Of a DNA stretch of 64,000 nucleotides, positions 1 to 8,205 are shown in pieces (within the stretch, counting starts at the first letter, position 1; each line of letters opens with the position of its first letter). The position numbers were made by a program, and so were the translations under genes. This DNA comes from Paenibacillus ginsengarvi (GTDB taxonomy: Bacteria > Bacillota > Bacilli > Paenibacillales > NBRC-103111): assembly GCF_003626695.1 (NCBI RefSeq), contig NZ_RBAH01000003.1, positions 187,641 through 251,640 on the forward strand, in the 5' to 3' direction. A model generated the notes under the pieces. The model made no database searches. It was given only the letters and a program-made list of their open reading frames with translations, and was not told the origin of the DNA.

Positions 1-874
1 CGAACTTCAGCAGCGTATCCCCCTGCTTGATGCCGGCAACCGCCGCCGGCGAATCGGGATCGACGTAGGCTACCCGCAGCTCTTCCTCTGTGGGCAGCCC
101 GACTACTGCTTCCCAGCTCTCTTCAAGCTCCACGCCGAGGTAAGGGCGCATCACTTTGCCGTATGTAAAAAAATGATGGAGCACGTACTGCACCGTATCG
201 ACCGGGATCGCAAACCCCAGACTGTCGATCGAGCTGTCGACAAACTTCATCGTATTGATGCCGACGACTTGCCCCTTCCGGTTGACGAGCGCTCCGCCGC
301 TGTTGCCCGGATTGATTGCCGCGTCCGTTTGCAGCAGCTGGTACTTCGATTGCACCGCCCGCTCCAGACCGCTTATGATGCCCACCGTGACCGAATTGCG
401 CAGCGCGAACGAAATCGGCGTACCGATCGCCATCACCGTTTCGCCGACCAGCACATCGCTCGGCTTGGCGAACTCGGCCGCCTTCAGGCCGGCAGCCTCG
501 ATTTTGACGAGCGCCAGATCGCTTTCCTCGTCATAATGCGTTGTCTTCCCCGGGTAAGAGGTCCCGTCCGATGTGACGACTACAATATTGCTCATATTTT
601 TGACGACATGAGCATTCGTAATGATGTAGCCGTCCGCTCGGACGACAACCCCGGTGCCGTGCGCCAAATCAAACCGGTTCGATGGCTTGCCTGCGTCCTC
701 CGCAGGCTTCCCGATGATCGCGACGACCGATGCCGTAACCTGCTTGACGACGTCGGAAATTTCCCCTGAGCCAGCAGCGGCCGCCCGTGCCGGAGCCGCC
801 CAGCCGAACGCCCCGATCAGGGCTGCCGCAAGCAGCAGCGCGAGCATCTTGCCCGGTATCGTTCCCCTTTTCAT
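1..874 (-). CDS. S1C (HtrA/DegP-like) serine protease with PDZ domain, 3' end outside window
   Basis: Reading from the ATG at 874 gives a signal peptide or membrane anchor (residues about 8-31, Leu/Ala-rich, ending near an ARA site). A trypsin-like domain follows with the catalytic triad visible: His in TNAHVV (about residue 89), Asp in ESDLALVK, and Ser in NPGNSGGALV. A PDZ domain starts at RPYLGVELEE and runs off the left edge, so the C terminus is missing. The start is preceded by GGGAGAGGGAG at a good distance. Family knowledge: such proteins degrade misfolded proteins at the cell surface. Unlike most Bacillus HtrA proteins there is almost no cytoplasmic extension before the hydrophobic segment, so the protein may be secreted or only N-terminally anchored. 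Confidence 0.92.
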   Translation of the reverse strand, partial: MKRGTIPGKMLALLLAAALIGAFGWAAPARAAAAGSGEISDVVKQVTASVVAIIGKPAEDAGKPSNRFDLAHGTGVVVRADGYIITNAHVVKNMSNIVVVTSDGTSYPGKTTHYDEESDLALVKIEAAGLKAAEFAKPSDVLVGETVMAIGTPISFALRNSVTVGIISGLERAVQSKYQLLQTDAAINPGNSGGALVNRKGQVVGINTMKFVDSSIDSLGFAIPVDTVQYVLHHFFTYGKVMRPYLGVELEESWEAVVGLPTEEELRVAYVDPDSPAAVAGIKQGDTLLKF

Positions 875-1025
875 GAATCTGCTCCCTCTCCCCATATACG
901 ATGGAACCAGCTGCCCGGTCCTCGGATTCTGTCATTCTTCTTGAATCTATCATATGGGAATGAGAGGAAGCAATACCAATCGGCCTCTCTCGAAGGAGTT
1001 ATGGAATGGATGAAAACGGCAAAGC

Positions 1026-1057
1026 AAAAAGCCCGGGAACAGATTCGTTCCGGACTT
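1026..1057 (-). terminator. Rho-independent terminator of the 95-aa gene
   Basis: On the minus strand a hairpin with GGAAC/GTTCC core and CC/GG extension is followed by CTTTTTGC. It lies about 60 bases beyond the stop codon of the gene at 1114-1401. Confidence 0.6.
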
Positions 1058-1113
1058 CCAGACCTATCCCTGCTCTGCGCGGCGTGCCCAAGCGCTTCAG
1101 CCGCAATCGTTCA

Positions 1114-1401
1114 TCACGTATTGTTCGGCTGGTGGTAGGCCTGGCCGCTTTGCTTCAGCTCCGCCAGCTCCTGCTTCTCCTCCGCCAGCATCTCTTCGGC
1201 CAGCTCCACGGCCGTTTCGTTGTGGCTTAGGCCGGCTTGGTCGACAGCCCGCTCCGCTTTGGCGACCGACTGCTCCGCTTGCGAGATCGTTTGCTCCGAC
1301 GGATGAGACTGCGCCTGGGTAACGGCTTCGTGCGCGTGCTCCACCGAATTTTGAGCCTGAGAGATCGGGTTTTGCGATTGCAAACTGGAATCGTACTTCA
1401 T
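1114..1401 (-). CDS. Small Gln/Ala/Glu-rich helical protein, unknown function
   Basis: A 95-residue protein starting with MKYDSSLQSQNP. It has an excellent ribosome binding site (AAGGAGGG, 8 bases before the ATG). It consists almost wholly of amphipathic helix with repeated SQAxxSVxxAxxAV-like segments (residues about 14-60) and a Glu/Leu-rich stretch EEMLAEEKQELAEL (about 68-81), so a coiled coil or helical bundle is likely. No signal peptide, cysteines or catalytic motif. I do not recognise the family; it resembles in composition small stress- or spore-associated proteins of Bacillales, which is only a guess. It stands alone between the protease and a divergent DUF4062 gene. Confidence 0.7.
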   Translation of the reverse strand: MKYDSSLQSQNPISQAQNSVEHAHEAVTQAQSHPSEQTISQAEQSVAKAERAVDQAGLSHNETAVELAEEMLAEEKQELAELKQSGQAYHQPNNT

Positions 1402-1572
1402 TGTGCGCGCCCTCCTTCTTGAGTGGGTAAGCCTTTGCCGCGTGACCTGCAGCCGCCTGCGGCATCGCGGTTCACGTTTTACTATGAGAATAAGGACTCA
1501 TTTTTATGCGCGGGCGGCTAACGTGCAGGAAAATTCCACCTGTTCGTCAAATACCAATTTATCTGGGAGGGA

Positions 1573-2604
1573 TTGCCTGTGCTGCGCGTCTTTATAAGTT
1601 CGACCATCCGCGATCTCGCGTTTGTCCGTTCGAGTCTGGCCGGACAAATCGAATCGCAGCTTGGTCATCACGCGGTCGTCTCCGAATCGATCGAATTCAA
1701 CTTTACCGGAACCGGCAACATCGTCGACAGCTGCATGGAGGAAATCGAGAAGTCGGACGTGTATTTGCTCGTCATCGGGGAACGATACGGCAGCATCGTG
1801 CCGGAATGGGGCATCAGCATTACGCATGCGGAATACCGGCACGCGCTCGCGACAGGCAAGCCGGTACTCGTCATGGTGCTGAACCGGATCTGGATTTTGT
1901 ACCAAGACAACTCGGCTTCGCTGGAGTCTCCTTTGAAACAGTTCATCGAGGAGGTTGCGAGCAATTTCGCCCGCAACGTTAAGCCGTTCGATCATTCGGA
2001 AGACGCTTTCGCCTACATCCGGGCGCAATTGTCGGTTTTACTCAAAAATTATGTGCGTACCGGACTGAATCCGCTGGAAGTTCATGATATAATAAGGACA
2101 AGCAGGGTGCATGAGAGCGCGAACCGGTTGTTCGTCTCACTGCTCGAGAACAGCACGCACGCGTCTCCCGACTATGCCCGCATTTTGGCGGTGTTCATTC
2201 AGGAGCTGCAAACCGGGGAAATCCGCAATCATCTGGTGCAGATTCAGCTCAGTCAAGTGACCGGAGCTACGCTGTACCGACTGTCGGCCGACGGGCAGCG
2301 TCTCGTCAAGCTCGGCAGCGCAGGCAATGTGGGCGGACGCGAGTCGTTTCAGGTAACCGACGCGACCAGCTACGTATCGCAAACGTATTTAAGCGGAAAA
2401 ACGGAATTATTTGAAGTAGAGAAACTCGGGTTCCGTGAATATATTAGTTGTGTTCCGATTTCGAAGCAGTTCATCGTCACGCTGCACTGCTTCCTGGAGA
2501 AGCAAAGCCGGGGCAAGTTTCATTCCCGGATCGTGCTCGACGAGATTACAAACAATAACCAGGTGCTGTTCGGCATCTTGGCCTTATTTCTGGAAAGGGT
2601 GTGA
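1573..2604 (+). CDS. DUF4062 domain protein with C-terminal GAF-like region
   Basis: 343 residues starting at a TTG (GTG at 1579 is the alternative) just behind GGGAGGGA. Residues 1-90 form a DUF4062 domain: VFISSTIRDLAFVR, later YLLVIGERYGS and the HAEYRHALATGKPVLV motif. This fold is related to TIR domains. Residues about 130-200 are helical. The C-terminal part (about 210-343), with IQLSQVTGATLYRLSADGQ and a conserved hydrophobic core, resembles a GAF-like sensor; that is inference from pattern only. DUF4062 occurs elsewhere as the N-terminal module of STAND-type signalling and defence proteins, but no NTPase is fused here. The next gene follows within 6 bases. Confidence 0.8.
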   Translation: MPVLRVFISSTIRDLAFVRSSLAGQIESQLGHHAVVSESIEFNFTGTGNIVDSCMEEIEKSDVYLLVIGERYGSIVPEWGISITHAEYRHALATGKPVLVMVLNRIWILYQDNSASLESPLKQFIEEVASNFARNVKPFDHSEDAFAYIRAQLSVLLKNYVRTGLNPLEVHDIIRTSRVHESANRLFVSLLENSTHASPDYARILAVFIQELQTGEIRNHLVQIQLSQVTGATLYRLSADGQRLVKLGSAGNVGGRESFQVTDATSYVSQTYLSGKTELFEVEKLGFREYISCVPISKQFIVTLHCFLEKQSRGKFHSRIVLDEITNNNQVLFGILALFLERV

Positions 2605-2609
2605 GGACG

Positions 2610-2795
2610 ATGGCCAAACGCAGCAGCGGCAAGGCAAACGAAGCGATAGTCCCGCGTAAAACCGAAAAGGAGTCCGATACGCTGTATACGAACGGCCCGT
2701 CGGTGCTCAAGGGCGACGTCGTGTTTCGCAAAGTAGCTTCGATCCCGACCATCTTCCTCCATCCGCGGGACGCTTTCGCCAAATTAAAAGCATGA
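2610..2795 (+). CDS. Small basic protein paired with the DUF4062 gene
   Basis: 61 residues from the ATG at 2610; a GTG at 2601 overlapping the previous stop would add three residues. GAGG precedes the ATG. The N terminus is basic (AKRSSGKANEAIVPRKTEKE); the rest is TLYTNGPSVLKGDVVFRKVASIPTIFLHPRDAFAKLKA. No known domain recognised. The tight coupling to the DUF4062 gene and the shared terminator downstream suggest the two products act together, but its role is unknown. Confidence 0.6.
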   Translation: MAKRSSGKANEAIVPRKTEKESDTLYTNGPSVLKGDVVFRKVASIPTIFLHPRDAFAKLKA

Positions 2796-2832
2796 CCGCC
2801 CGCCTCCCGCGAGGCGACGGCAACGCATGAAC

Positions 2833-2864
2833 AAAGCCTCTCCCGCCGGAGAGGCTGTTTGTTT
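2833..2864. terminator. Bidirectional terminator between convergent genes
   Basis: Perfect 8-bp stem GCCTCTCC/GGAGAGGC with a CGCC loop, A-rich before and T-rich after. It can end the DUF4062 unit (+) and the DUF72 gene (-). Confidence 0.8.
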
Positions 2865-2896
2865 TCGCATACGCCAGCCGTGTCGGGGTACCAAAT

Positions 2897-3757
2897 CTAC
2901 ATCCCGCCGAACAAATCGAGCTGCACTGGAGGCTCCGGCAGTCTCGGGTAGCCGAGACCGAGCATCCCGGCCAGATCGAGCGCGTTCTCAGCCGCATCCC
3001 CGCCGGAGTTGTTGTTGAAAATGACGCATACCTCCTTCGACTGCTCGCTCAGTTGTGCGAGTCGGCCGAGCCATTCCGCCAGCTCGTCGCGGCTGTACCG
3101 GTACAAATAGCGCACATCCCGCCAGTTCGGCTGCCCGCCGCTGTTCCAGCCTTCCGCGTTGCGGCCGTGAAACCGGACAATCGTCAGCTCCGGATGCGTG
3201 GCGACGGCTACTGTCGGAACCGAGCCCGCCCCCGCTTGAGGTTCGTCGCAGACGCTATGCGCCCATCCTTCGCGGCGCATAAAGGCAAGCGTCTTCTCGC
3301 GCATCTCCGGCTCAAACCAGCTCTGGTGCCGGAATTCCAGCGCGAGCGGCACGTCGCCCATCCATTCCTTCGCCTGCCGCAGCTCGTCCACATGCTTCCG
3401 CGAGCAGTCGAACCAAGGCGGATATTGAAACAGCACCGCCTTCAGCTTGCCCGCATGGGTAAGCGGCCGAATCGATTCGCTAAAGGCCGCAAACGTGGCT
3501 TCCGGCGATTCGGACGCCGGTTTTCCCCGCTGATGGCCGGTCATCCCCTGGTACGCCTTAACCACGAAACCGAACGTTTCCGGCGTCTCCTGCGCCCATT
3601 TTACAAAATTGCGCTGCGGCTGGATGGCATAAAACGAGCTGTCCACTTCCACCACCGGAAACGTTTTGCCGTACACCCGCAGCTTATCGGACGCCCCGGT
3701 CCCCGGCGGATACAACGCCTCATGGTCGCCCCAGCCTGCAAGTCCGATCCTGATCAT
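2897..3757 (-). CDS. DUF72 family protein (TIM-barrel, YunF-like)
   Basis: 286 residues from the ATG at 3757, chosen because GGAGG lies 6 bases upstream and the protein then begins with the family-typical MIRIGLAGWGDHEALYPPG. Family marks: VVEVDSSFYAIQP, FGFVVKAYQGMTGH, LFQYPPWFDC, LALEFRHQSWF, VRFHGRNAEGW, YLYRYSRDEL, and VIFNNNSGGDAAENA near the end. DUF72 proteins adopt a TIM-barrel; their reaction is not established. A longer reading to 3850 lacks family similarity and is not preferred. Confidence 0.9.
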   Translation of the reverse strand: MIRIGLAGWGDHEALYPPGTGASDKLRVYGKTFPVVEVDSSFYAIQPQRNFVKWAQETPETFGFVVKAYQGMTGHQRGKPASESPEATFAAFSESIRPLTHAGKLKAVLFQYPPWFDCSRKHVDELRQAKEWMGDVPLALEFRHQSWFEPEMREKTLAFMRREGWAHSVCDEPQAGAGSVPTVAVATHPELTIVRFHGRNAEGWNSGGQPNWRDVRYLYRYSRDELAEWLGRLAQLSEQSKEVCVIFNNNSGGDAAENALDLAGMLGLGYPRLPEPPVQLDLFGGM

Positions 3758-4010
3758 AGCCTTTCCTCCGAAATACATAGTGTTCCCACCCATTGTATCA
3801 CAGCACGCCGTTCGGTTCGCAATAGGCCTGCTTTCCTCGATCGATACCAATGCTTCACAAGACGTCGTCGTTCGAATTATCTAAATTTTCTAAAAAAATA
3901 TTAAAATACCCTCTTAAAAAGAAATCGTCCTTCGAATCCTATACCTACAACCCGTAATCGTTAGCCAAAGACCTCAGTACCGACAATTCTATTGAAGGTG
4001 GTGTTGGATC

Positions 4011-4313
4011 GTGGGATGGATGATTATGCTGTTGGCCGTGCTGCTCATTGCATGGTTCGTAATGAGAGGCCAAATGTGGAAGACGCTGCTTGTCGGAAGC
4101 GGGGATAACGCGGAAGACATCGAGGCGAAGTATGCTTACTTGAAGTCGAATGACATCAGATGCCAGCTCCGATCGGAAGCCGCGGCAGGAATGGGAATCG
4201 CCGACCCGTCCGTTAGAAGCCGTTCTACCGTTAAACTGAATGTGCATAAGAACGATCTGGAGCGTGCCGGCCGGCTTCTGGACGAATACGGCAAAGTTCC
4301 GCTTTCCCTATAG
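4011..4313 (+). CDS. Membrane-anchored small protein, DUF2007-like
   Basis: 100 residues from a GTG at 4011 with GAAGGTGGTG before it. One membrane segment at the very N terminus (MLLAVLLIAWFVM) is followed by a cytosolic domain: TLLVGSGDNAEDIEAKYAYLKSNDIRCQLRS at about 28-60 and VKLNVHKNDLERAGRLLDEY near the end. The pattern (value, residue-pair substitution, ligand-like ACT/PII-sized domain) resembles the DUF2007 signal-transducing family; moderate certainty. It is monocistronic and followed by a clear terminator. Confidence 0.65.
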   Translation: MGWMIMLLAVLLIAWFVMRGQMWKTLLVGSGDNAEDIEAKYAYLKSNDIRCQLRSEAAAGMGIADPSVRSRSTVKLNVHKNDLERAGRLLDEYGKVPLSL

Positions 4314-4342
4314 CCTGAACCGATTGATCGAATACCGACGAA

Positions 4343-4382
4343 GAAAAGCCATGCCGACTTGCTCGCGCATGGCTCTTCTTTG
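4343..4382. terminator. Terminator after the DUF2007-like gene, also usable by the DsbA-like gene
   Basis: Stem AAGCCATGC/GCATGGCTC with CTTCTTTG after it on the plus strand and TTTTCTTCG after it on the minus strand. Confidence 0.7.
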
Positions 4383-4406
4383 TGCCCGAGAGTGCCCAAC
4401 CAGCGC

Positions 4407-5033
4407 TTACGCCTCTTCCTCCAGACGACGGAACACTTTCAGAAACGCCTCCGGCGGCTGCGCCCCGGACAGCGCGTACTTGTTGCCGATTATGAAAAAC
4501 GGCACGCCGGTAATACCGATGCGCCTCGCCATCGAGAGGTCTTCCTCCACCTGTGCGCTTCCCTCGCCCAGGTCCAGTCGGGAGCCTAGCTCTGCGGACG
4601 GAAGTCCGGCTTCGGCCGCGATCTCCAGCAGCACCGCCCGGTCTCCAATATTGCGGCCCTGCTCAAAATAGGCGCGGTGAAACGCCTCGACCAGTCCCGC
4701 CTTGGACTCGTCCGGGACGAGCGCGATCAGCTCGTGGCTGAGCCGGGTGTTCGGCATATATTCGACCTTGTCGAAATCAAACCCCAAACCGACTGCCGCG
4801 CCCGCCTCGACTACGCGGCCGAGCATGCCTTCCTTGGAAAACTGCGGTCCGTACTTTTGCCGCATCGTGCTCATGAAGGGCAGCCCTTCCTTCGGTACGG
4901 TCGGGTCGAGCATATAGGCCCGCCAGCGGATCTGCGGCGTCTCTCCTCCGCGCTCCGCAAGCGCCCGGAACAAATTCGCCTTGCCGATCCGGCACCACGG
5001 GCATACGTTGTCCTGGAATATATCGATGATCAC
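4407..5033 (-). CDS. DsbA/FrnE-family thioredoxin-fold oxidoreductase
   Basis: 208 residues with the redox motif C-P-W-C at residues 11-14 directly after a beta strand (IIDIFQDNV), a helical insertion, and the cis-proline segment GITGVPFFIIGNKYALSGAQ near residue 175. The ending PPEAFLKVFRRLEEE is typical. There is no signal peptide, so it acts in the cytosol, as FrnE/YwbO-type proteins do. The start ATG follows GGAGGCGAAGG. Substrate unknown. Confidence 0.9.
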   Translation of the reverse strand: MIIDIFQDNVCPWCRIGKANLFRALAERGGETPQIRWRAYMLDPTVPKEGLPFMSTMRQKYGPQFSKEGMLGRVVEAGAAVGLGFDFDKVEYMPNTRLSHELIALVPDESKAGLVEAFHRAYFEQGRNIGDRAVLLEIAAEAGLPSAELGSRLDLGEGSAQVEEDLSMARRIGITGVPFFIIGNKYALSGAQPPEAFLKVFRRLEEEA

Positions 5034-5169
5034 CTTGGCCTTCGCCTCCTGTCGTTCAGCCCGTTTATGGCCGGGCTCTTGCTATCAGTTTACCCGAAAT
5101 CGGACCTTGGGGAAACGTATGGTATAGTTAAACGTAATAGGATATAAAGCACCTATAAGGAGGAAGTCC

Positions 5170-5892
5170 ATGTTCCGAAACGATTATATAGTGCGAATGA
5201 TCGAGCAATTTTCCATTACGCTCGGCACGCTGCTCGGCTTGAAGCGCGAGCTGAAGCCGCAGGAAGCGCTGGAGCTGATCGGGGAGACGTACAAGCGGCT
5301 GTTCGGCCTCAATCCGGGCTTGATCCGGGCGCTGTCCGAGCGCGATCTGGCCGATCTGCTAAGCCGTAGCGGGGAGGCGACGGACGAGAAGCTGCTCGTT
5401 ATCGCCGGACTGATGAAGGAAGAGGCGGAGCTGAGCCTCATCCTGGACAGGACGGGCGACAGCTACCGGCTGAACGTCAAGGCGCTCAATCTGACCTTGA
5501 TGGCCGCCCGCGAACAGTCGGCTATCCCATGGATGGACGTATCCGGCCAAATCGGCGAGCTGTTGGACCTGCTGGCCGGCTACGAGCTGCCCCCTTCGTC
5601 GAAACAGCTGCTCTGGCCCTATTTCGAGTCGGAGGGCCGGCTCGCAGACGCCGAGGATGTGCTGTTCGAGCTGCTGGACGAATGCGCGGACGGAGAGGCA
5701 GCGGACGGAAACGATGCGAAAGCTTGCGGAGAATGGGTGGAGCAGGCTTTGCAGTTTTACGAGCGGTTGCTTGAGCTCCCCGAGGATGTGCTGGAAGCGG
5801 GGAACTTGCCGCTCGGCGAAGTGCGGGACGGACTGGCCGAGGTCCGCAAAATGGCCGCCGATCGCGGCGCGGAGGCCCAACCTCCGTCTTAA
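5170..5892 (+). CDS. DUF6483 family protein
   Basis: 240 residues from an ATG preceded by AAGGAGGAAGTCC. It begins MFRNDYIVRMIEQFSITLGTLLGLKRE and is entirely helical, with TPR-like alternation; the C-terminal part is acidic. This opening is characteristic of a family widespread in Paenibacillaceae and other Bacillota, of unknown function. No membrane segment or catalytic residues are evident. It is convergent with the response regulator gene, only 12 bases apart and without an obvious terminator between them. Confidence 0.75.
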   Translation: MFRNDYIVRMIEQFSITLGTLLGLKRELKPQEALELIGETYKRLFGLNPGLIRALSERDLADLLSRSGEATDEKLLVIAGLMKEEAELSLILDRTGDSYRLNVKALNLTLMAAREQSAIPWMDVSGQIGELLDLLAGYELPPSSKQLLWPYFESEGRLADAEDVLFELLDECADGEAADGNDAKACGEWVEQALQFYERLLELPEDVLEAGNLPLGEVRDGLAEVRKMAADRGAEAQPPS

Positions 5893-5904
5893 GTTTCTCG
5901 CGCG

Positions 5905-6579
5905 TCAGCTGTTCTCTTTTTCTTCGTCGAACAGCCCCATCTCACGGGCTTTGCGGGCCGCATCCTTGCTGCTGCCTCCGCCCAGCTTTTTGAGAATATG
6001 GCCGACATGCACCTTGATTGTCCGAAGCGAGACGACCAGCTTGTCGGCTATCGCCGATTGCGACAGCCCCCTGTCGATCATCTCGAGCACCTGCAGCTCG
6101 GACGGCGTTATTTTTTCCTGAAGCTCCTTCTTCTTGTACCGCTGCTCGAGCTGGGCGAGCCGCTTGAACTCCTCCCGCATCTGCGCCGCGGCGGCTGCGC
6201 TGATCGGCGACAAATCCGCGTGGGCGCTGCGTATCGCGGCGGGAATTTTTTCGAAGTCGGATTTGATCAAATAATCGATCGCGCCGGCCCGGAACGAATC
6301 GAGCATCAGCTCCTTCAGCTCCATCGACGTCAGCATCAGCACTTTGGCCGAGCCGCTCAGCAGCACTTGCCGGGCCAGCCCGATGCCGGCCACCTCGTCC
6401 GCCAGCATAATATCCATCAGCACGACGTCATATTCCAGCTCGCGGATCGCCCGCTCCGCCTCTTCGCTCGTCGAAGCGCAGGCGATGACCGATATATCGG
6501 GTTCAGCGCCCAAATAAGCGCTCAGTCCTCTCAGCCAGTCCGCATCGTCCTCCACGATCAGGACGCGGATTTCGTTCAT
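5905..6579 (-). CDS. NarL/LuxR-type response regulator
   Basis: 224 residues: receiver domain with acidic pocket D11/D12, phosphoacceptor D56 (VLMDIML), the conserved Thr/Ser in MLTSME and Lys in LIKSDFEK; then a linker with coiled character (FKRLAQLEQRYKKKELQ) and a LuxR-type HTH (ITPSELQVLEMIDRGLSQSAIADKL, VSLRTIKVHVGHILKKL). Its ATG overlaps the TGA of the kinase gene (ATGA), so the two are translationally coupled and form a cognate pair. The signal is not evident. Confidence 0.93.
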   Translation of the reverse strand: MNEIRVLIVEDDADWLRGLSAYLGAEPDISVIACASTSEEAERAIRELEYDVVLMDIMLADEVAGIGLARQVLLSGSAKVLMLTSMELKELMLDSFRAGAIDYLIKSDFEKIPAAIRSAHADLSPISAAAAAQMREEFKRLAQLEQRYKKKELQEKITPSELQVLEMIDRGLSQSAIADKLVVSLRTIKVHVGHILKKLGGGSSKDAARKAREMGLFDEEKENS

Positions 6580-7934
6580 ACGCCCTTACCCCCTCTCCTT
6601 TTGTGCGGAAACCGCATTACCGCCGTCGTTCCCCGACCCGGCTGGCTGTACAGGTCGAACCCGCCGCCATGCTTGCGCATCACCTGATAGCAATAAGACA
6701 GTCCGAGTCCGAAGTTCATCCGGCGATCCCCTTTGGTCGTAAAAAACGGTTCCATGACCTGCTTGAGCAGCCTTCTGTCCATACCCGGCCCCGAATCCCT
6801 GATCTCCACGATCGTGCTTGACTTCGTCTCGTACAGCTTCACGGTAATGTCCCCGCCGCCTGGCATCGCTTCGATCGCGTTCGACAGCACGTTGTTCCAC
6901 ATCTCCGTCGTCTGCGCCCGGTCGCAATACAGCTTCGTCCCATCCGGCACATCCAACTGTATGCGCACAAGCTCCGAATCGGCGGCGAGCTGCTCGCACA
7001 GCGACTCCAGCATCGACTTGGGATCGTTCCATTCCGGCCGCAGCGCCAGCTCCTGCGTCTGATCCTGCACGCGGGCGATCATGTCCTGAATGTGCCTCGT
7101 CGCCGCCAGCACCACGGCGATATCCGCGGCCAGCTCCGGCTGGTTTGTCCGTTCCGCGTAGGCACGTATTTTTTCGCCGAACAGCTTCGTTTTGCCGACG
7201 TCGTTTTTAATCGCATGGTTCAGCACCGCCGTTCCGGATGTGACGGCCCGGATCGAAACGTCCATCCTCCGGGTTTGAATCAGGAAGCGGATGCCGAGGA
7301 AGCCATAGCCAAATATAGCCACGACAAACATAAGTACCGCAAACGCGATAATCCATATGTTGTATCGCCACATTTCGATAAACCCAAGACTCGGCAGCAC
7401 ATAGTTCATCACCGAGCACAGCAGCACCGCAGGCACGATGGCGAGGCTGGTCAGCCGGTCGCTCAGCCGCAGCGACGAGTGGCTTTCGCGCTTGCCGATA
7501 ATCCAGATCGAGGCCAGCACGACGTAAGGGATCGCCCACAACGCCGTAAGCCGGTACGGGATTGGATGGATCGGCTGCACCGCAACAAGCGTGGCCGCGA
7601 TCGGCAGCAGAAGCACCAGCGCCATCCCTTTTCGCAGCCGTGGGGTTATATGCACCGGATTGTAGCTCAAGGCGAACATGGCGAATGTGTAAGGCAATCC
7701 GTAATATTGCGTCAGCGAGGACAGTTTCCGAACTCCCTCCATTAGCGTCAGCAGCCCTTCGGCAGCATTGCGTTCGGTCGCATAAGGCAGCAGGCTGTCG
7801 CCGATGACAGCGGAAAGCGCTCCCGACCCGCCGCAGAAGGCAACCCCGCTCAGCCAGCGAATCGAGCTTTTGCGCCGGTCCGTTAGCAGCAGCACAGTCC
7901 CGATACCCCACAGCGCTAAAAGCACAAACAGCAT
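6576..7934 (-). CDS. Membrane-bound sensor histidine kinase
   Basis: 452 residues from the ATG at 7934, chosen for GGGGAGGAACGGGG upstream; longer readings add an implausible N terminus. Six to seven membrane segments fill residues 1-225 without a clear extracellular sensor domain. The phosphoacceptor is probably H240 in LNHAIKND, followed by a helical dimerisation region. The catalytic domain shows the N box (MWNNVLSNAIEAM, about 345-357), G1 (RDSGPGM, 379-385), F box (EPFFTTKG) and G2 (FGLGLSYC). The gene lies directly before the response regulator. The 7TM layout suggests sensing of a hydrophobic or small diffusible signal; this is inference. Confidence 0.9.
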   Translation of the reverse strand: MLFVLLALWGIGTVLLLTDRRKSSIRWLSGVAFCGGSGALSAVIGDSLLPYATERNAAEGLLTLMEGVRKLSSLTQYYGLPYTFAMFALSYNPVHITPRLRKGMALVLLLPIAATLVAVQPIHPIPYRLTALWAIPYVVLASIWIIGKRESHSSLRLSDRLTSLAIVPAVLLCSVMNYVLPSLGFIEMWRYNIWIIAFAVLMFVVAIFGYGFLGIRFLIQTRRMDVSIRAVTSGTAVLNHAIKNDVGKTKLFGEKIRAYAERTNQPELAADIAVVLAATRHIQDMIARVQDQTQELALRPEWNDPKSMLESLCEQLAADSELVRIQLDVPDGTKLYCDRAQTTEMWNNVLSNAIEAMPGGGDITVKLYETKSSTIVEIRDSGPGMDRRLLKQVMEPFFTTKGDRRMNFGLGLSYCYQVMRKHGGGFDLYSQPGRGTTAVMRFPHKRRGGKGV

Positions 7935-8087
7935 CGTTCCCCGTTCCTCCCCCGCCATAACCTCGATAACGACAGTATTATACCACGGAAGCTCTTCCTC
8001 ATCTTGCAAGAAACGTAAGGAATTGCGTTTATTTCTGCGGATGTAGACGTGCTGGCATAGCCGAGCGGACATCAGAAAAGTATAGCT

Positions 8088-8135
8088 TGTGGATGACGGC
8101 CCCCTTATCCCCAATATATACACAACTTATCCACA
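8088..8135. promoter_or_regulatory. Cluster of DnaA-box-like sites
   Basis: Three 9-mers within 48 bases: TGTGGATGA (8088-8096, one mismatch to the reverse box), TTATCCCCA (8105-8113, one mismatch) and TTATCCACA (8127-8135, perfect), with AT-rich AATATATACACAAC between. It lies upstream of the histidine kinase start and behind the glnS terminator. DnaA binding is inferred from the consensus only. Confidence 0.45.
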
Positions 8136-8158
8136 ACCATGGTATAACTTTAGCATAC

Positions 8159-8187
8159 AAAAAAACCGGCCGCTGGAGAGCGACCGG
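8159..8187 (-). terminator. glnS terminator
   Basis: Minus-strand hairpin CCGGTCGCT/AGCGGCCGG (one G-U) with a CTCC loop followed by TTTTTTTG, 20 bases after the glnS stop. Confidence 0.85.
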
Positions 8188-8205
8188 ATTTCATTGCTGC
8201 GTTTT

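Noticed and set aside
2897-3850. 317-aa version of the DUF72 protein
   Set aside because: The first 31 residues lack family similarity; the ATG at 3757 has GGAGG and the conserved beginning.
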